The position numbers and the translations under genes were made by a program. The notes under the pieces are model-generated. The model did not search any database. It was not told where the DNA came from and worked only from the letters and a program-made list of their open reading frames with translations. Shown here one piece after another: positions 60,373 to 64,000 of a stretch of DNA of 64,000 nt. How positions within the stretch are numbered: the first letter of the stretch is position 1; the number at the start of each line of letters is the position of its first letter. The stretch is from Embiotoca jacksoni (taxonomy: Eukaryota; Chordata; Actinopteri; Embiotocidae), in contig JAKOON010000008.1 in NCBI GenBank assembly GCA_022577435.1, positions 21,898,501 through 21,962,500 on the forward strand. The letters are read 5' to 3'.

Positions 60373-63300
60373 TAGAGCCCGCTAGTCCTCACGCAGGAAC
60401 AACTGTCAGCTAGCATTTGCTATGAGTGGACCAGTATGGCTGTCACACAGAGCTATTATTATGACACAGCCCTGGGTCAGGCTGGGGCTCCAGGGTGAAA
60501 CAAAGTGATCCTGTGTCATCACTTTCAGCTCTACTTTTTCCACATATCTGCATGCTGTGAGACCTTAGCAAAGACACATTCAGTGAGAGCTTCACAAAAG
60601 TCCTTTAGACAGGTGACACACAGAGAAAATGTATACATACAATAAAACCGTTCCATATTTAGCAAGAGGGGTGGAAGGTATGCAGGCACATGACCTCCTT
60701 TTTCAACAACAACAACTTGCAGTGACCCCTAAAACCCACTGTCCTCATGTGGCATAAACAGTCGCATACACCCCAGCACTTACACCCAATCACACTTTTC
60801 ACAAGAGAAGATCCAGGCCCTGGCTGGGGAAGCAGACAGTGGGGGATGGGGGAGCGGTATTGCATTTCCACACAGGATATGGTCCCTGTGTTTTTTTTGT
60901 GCTGTCGGCCCCAGGCACGGCCCAGTTCCAGCCCAGTGCCAGTGCCAAGGCTAGCACAGGCGCCGAAGCTGGCTGGACAGGACTGATAGCACTTTTACAA
61001 GTGGGAATCTGAGAGCCACTGTGCTTTTAAAGCTTGGCTACTTGTGCTGCATCTCAAATGACATCCTCTTGCCACCAATAAAGCAATAATCTTGACCACT
61101 CCTGTGTCAAGTGGCTCTCTGGTCATAAGTAATGCACTATGTGTGAGACTGGGTGATTTGATCTGGGCTCTTGGGAGAGATCGTCCTTCTTGGACAGGAT
61201 TCAGGGTTTTGTCGGAGTTGAAACGATGAATGACACTCATGTCATCAGGCCTGGAAGTATTTGCCGGGCAGTTGATCAGTAAATGCCGGCCTCATGAGCA
61301 GGAACAACCCAGTCGACTCGGATAGATGTCAGCTCTTGTGGGAATCCTAGCTTTGACTGAATAGCTTGTATTCAGTGGCTGCTTGAATTAAACGCTTCAG
61401 AATGCACTCAGGCTCAAATGATGCTGATAAAAACGGAGCTATAGACTGAAAACTGAATCAAATTGCAAGCTGCGTACTATGCTGGTAACTCTACAACCCA
61501 GACTGGGGTCCATTTTCTAAAGTTTTTCTGTTTCTGTGCACCAGATTTCAGGCACAACATGTTTTCTCACCGTTATTACTGCCAATTTAAATTTGATGAT
61601 TTCTCAGATGAGCATCATTTGCAAAATTGACCCTTGCAACATTGAGTATATAGTAAATTTCTGAGCAGACATCAGCTAATTTTGTCTGCTCAATTTAGCT
61701 CTCCAGCCCACAGACCTGATGCTGATTATATCATACAAGTTGAAAGACACAGGGTCAGTGGACCGAACAGCAGTGTATCTGAAACGTGGAGCCGTGTCCG
61801 TAACACTGTGACCAATAAACAATCACTAACAAACGGGTTTGTCTGTCCAGTACTACCCTTCCAACACCCCGTCATTACTCTTACCTACACTCACACACTG
61901 TTAAGGCAGCACTGCACTTATCCTGACATATACGTTACTTCCATGATTGGTTACTGTACTTCCATGAAGTTGGGCGACATGAAAGAAAGGATATCCTTGA
62001 AGAATTGTCAAAAAAAAACATTTTCCACTGACGGTACAGCTCGAGTATTTTTAGTATCATCTCTGACAAGGTTTCAAGCGAGCTGAACCAATCGTCACCA
62101 ACATTGACATTGAGGGGGTACTATCACTAAGGTGGGAAACCAAATTCAGAAAAGTACGTGGTACCAAAAGCAAGTTTAGGTGAGTCGAGGAGAGATAGCG
62201 GTAGTAGAAAAGGGGCTAAAATGGATCCATCAGAGATTAAGGTATCCTGAGTTTCTTGCAATTTCTTTAAAGAATCAGCTACCGAACACAAAAAAATTAC
62301 GACACGGCCAAGTCTTTATGCCACTGTAGACAATATCTCGATTCACGCCCTTCTTTTCAGGTCAGTCTCACAAGGCTTTGCAATCTTTTATAACCAACTG
62401 TAAAATCGAATGTTTCTTCTTTTCTCAAGTTGGAGAATGAACAGAAAGGAGGCACAATCACAGGCAGACGCTATTGATACTGTAGCAACACTAAAACACC
62501 TCACTGGAAACTGAAATTGAAAATGGACCTTTTCTCATGTTTGATGTCCACTGCATGCTCATCACCATGTCATGTTGGGTCGTCTCTCAGCAGCTTCAAA
62601 GAAAAAAACCCGACAACTGATGGTTTTAACACCACTTAAGTCACCCATCCATTAGCCACTCCATCTAAACCTTCGGAGCTAATTGATGAATCAAATCATC
62701 CGTTTCAAGAGGCTAGAAAGACACATCCACCTGCATCACGGATAGTGTTACACTCCTTCAGCAACGTTAATGCACCACTCTCCATTCCTGACCCCTAACC
62801 ATTGTTCCCTGAGGCACTTTCATTATCCTGCTGATGTGAAATGAACGGGTTGCTGTTTTACACAAATTGGGCATGTTAAAGCCGACCTGCTCATGGATGT
62901 GGTGAACAAGTAACAGAAGCAGTTAGAACAAATTCATAGGTACACGTCCGACTCATTATGAAATTATGATCATTGTCATTGACCATTCAGCGGTGCCATA
63001 GAAATAATCACGCCCCATTATGAGCAATATTGTAGGGAAGCTAGTTAGTATGCCACAGCATATTGAAGTGAATTTGCTTATTTACGGCTGGCTGACTTTT
63101 GATTACTCAACATTTGTCAAGAACAAATTTAGAGTCACGCCAATTTTCTTTGAAACCAACCAGCGTGATAAAGACAACAGTGCTTTGATGGATTCTCTCA
63201 GGGGACTGATCATGTCAGCCAGATAACAGAACACTCGTTAAAAGACACATACCGCCTCTTTTGAACACATTTGATTAGGTTTGTAAATTACTTGCATTCC

Positions 63301-63898
63301 TAGTGGAGTTGCCTTCAGGATACAGAACAACTTGACATGCAAATAGAAGTCAGATTGTGTTTTTTTCTTCTTAGCATGCAATACAGTGACTTGTGTATCT
63401 CCTCCCAGTTGACTTTAAGGAAATCTGGCATTACTTCCAAATACATAAGTGTCCTATAATGATGACAAATAACCTCCGGTGAAGTGAAGGCAGAGCTTGC
63501 TGCTTTAATGGAAGAATCATACAGCCTTGATGTATTATGACCAAATAGCATATGAATCAGGCAGGGAAATAGAGAGTGAATTAGCATCGGGACAGGCCTC
63601 CTCCTACAGCCTTCCGCCAGCCTCCCATCATTCATTATGATGATCTATGGCTGCTCTTTATGCCCTGACTTGATATTTCAGACTCATGTGAGGTGTGGAT
63701 CATTAGGGAAAGCTTTTACCATTAATAAGCAGACGTTGTTTACATGACTAATACTCCAAGAGGCAATGAGGTTGAAGCATTTAGAGCAAGGCATTTATCT
63801 TCTCCACACCAGTAAATATCACCCAGATGCTATTGATATTTACTGGGCTTTGGAGAAATTGGCAAGAGTGGACAGACTTCATCATGTAGGGCAATGTT

Positions 63899-63955
63899 TG
63901 AGGAAGTAGGGGATGGAAGGAAGGAATGAGGAAAGAAATGAAGGTAGGAAGGTTT
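63899..63955. repeat. Degenerate (GGAA)n polypurine tract
   Basis: Almost all purines, built from GGAA, GAAG and GGTA variants. Confidence 0.8.
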
Positions 63956-64000
63956 AGAACTAAAAAAACAGCAAAAGTAGGAGAATTTCAAAAACACTCG

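Larger units (their letters stand above)
55200..64000. other. Mostly unique sequence
   Basis: Besides the TC, TA, CAG and GGAA repeats, no gene or transposon remnant is recognised. Stretches at 59,690-59,960 and 63,480-63,880 are of mixed composition and free of simple repeats, and could be conserved non-coding elements. Confidence 0.45.

Overview
The window looks like a gene-poor stretch (intergenic or a large intron) of a ray-finned fish genome, most likely a spiny-rayed teleost. The evidence is indirect. It is AT-rich and holds about twenty long (CA)n/(GT)n microsatellites. It carries decayed Tc1, mariner and hAT DNA transposons, and several dispersed repeats that I recognise as typical of teleosts. 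I found no intact protein-coding gene, no rRNA or tRNA, no CRISPR array and no bacterial-type operon. Nearly all long open frames are dinucleotide repeats or unremarkable AT-rich frames.

Layout. 0-8.3 kb: unique sequence with microsatellites, a cluster of GGATTA/TAATCC sites at 1.2-1.3 kb and a fragment of a dispersed repeat at 4.2 kb. 8.3-9.3 kb: an hAT transposase relic on the minus strand. 10-20 kb: unique sequence with two exon-like segments and a second copy of the 4.2 kb repeat at 16.4-16.6 kb. 20.5-20.9 kb: an hAT-like non-autonomous relic. 24.06-25.6 kb: a decayed Tc1-like transposase abutting, and probably split by, a decayed mariner transposase, followed by two dispersed repeats (25.8 and 26.2 kb). 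27.6-29.7 kb: the longest microsatellites. 31,565-33,112: a nearly complete Tc1-like element with matching terminal inverted repeats and a TA target duplication. 34.6-34.85 kb: a dispersed repeat with nuclear-receptor-like half sites. 37.2-38.0 kb: a deleted hAT element that keeps an open BED zinc-finger frame. 38.5-43.1 kb: a dense microsatellite cluster. 47.9-48.1 kb: facing G-rich and C-rich tracts. 52,272-52,739: a MITE-like element with 18-bp terminal inverted repeats. 54.0-55.2 kb: an exon-like segment and two more dispersed repeats. 55.2-64 kb: mostly unique sequence.

The genes do not form a pathway. The biology visible here is transposon turnover, microsatellite expansion and possible cis-regulatory sequence. 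I did not find a convincing new biological system. The best leads are the well-bounded Tc1 element with its traceable mutations, the MITE-like element, the GGATTA cluster, the facing quadruplex-prone tracts, and three plus-strand segments with splice-site-like borders. Repeat families are named from motif recognition only; no database search was run.
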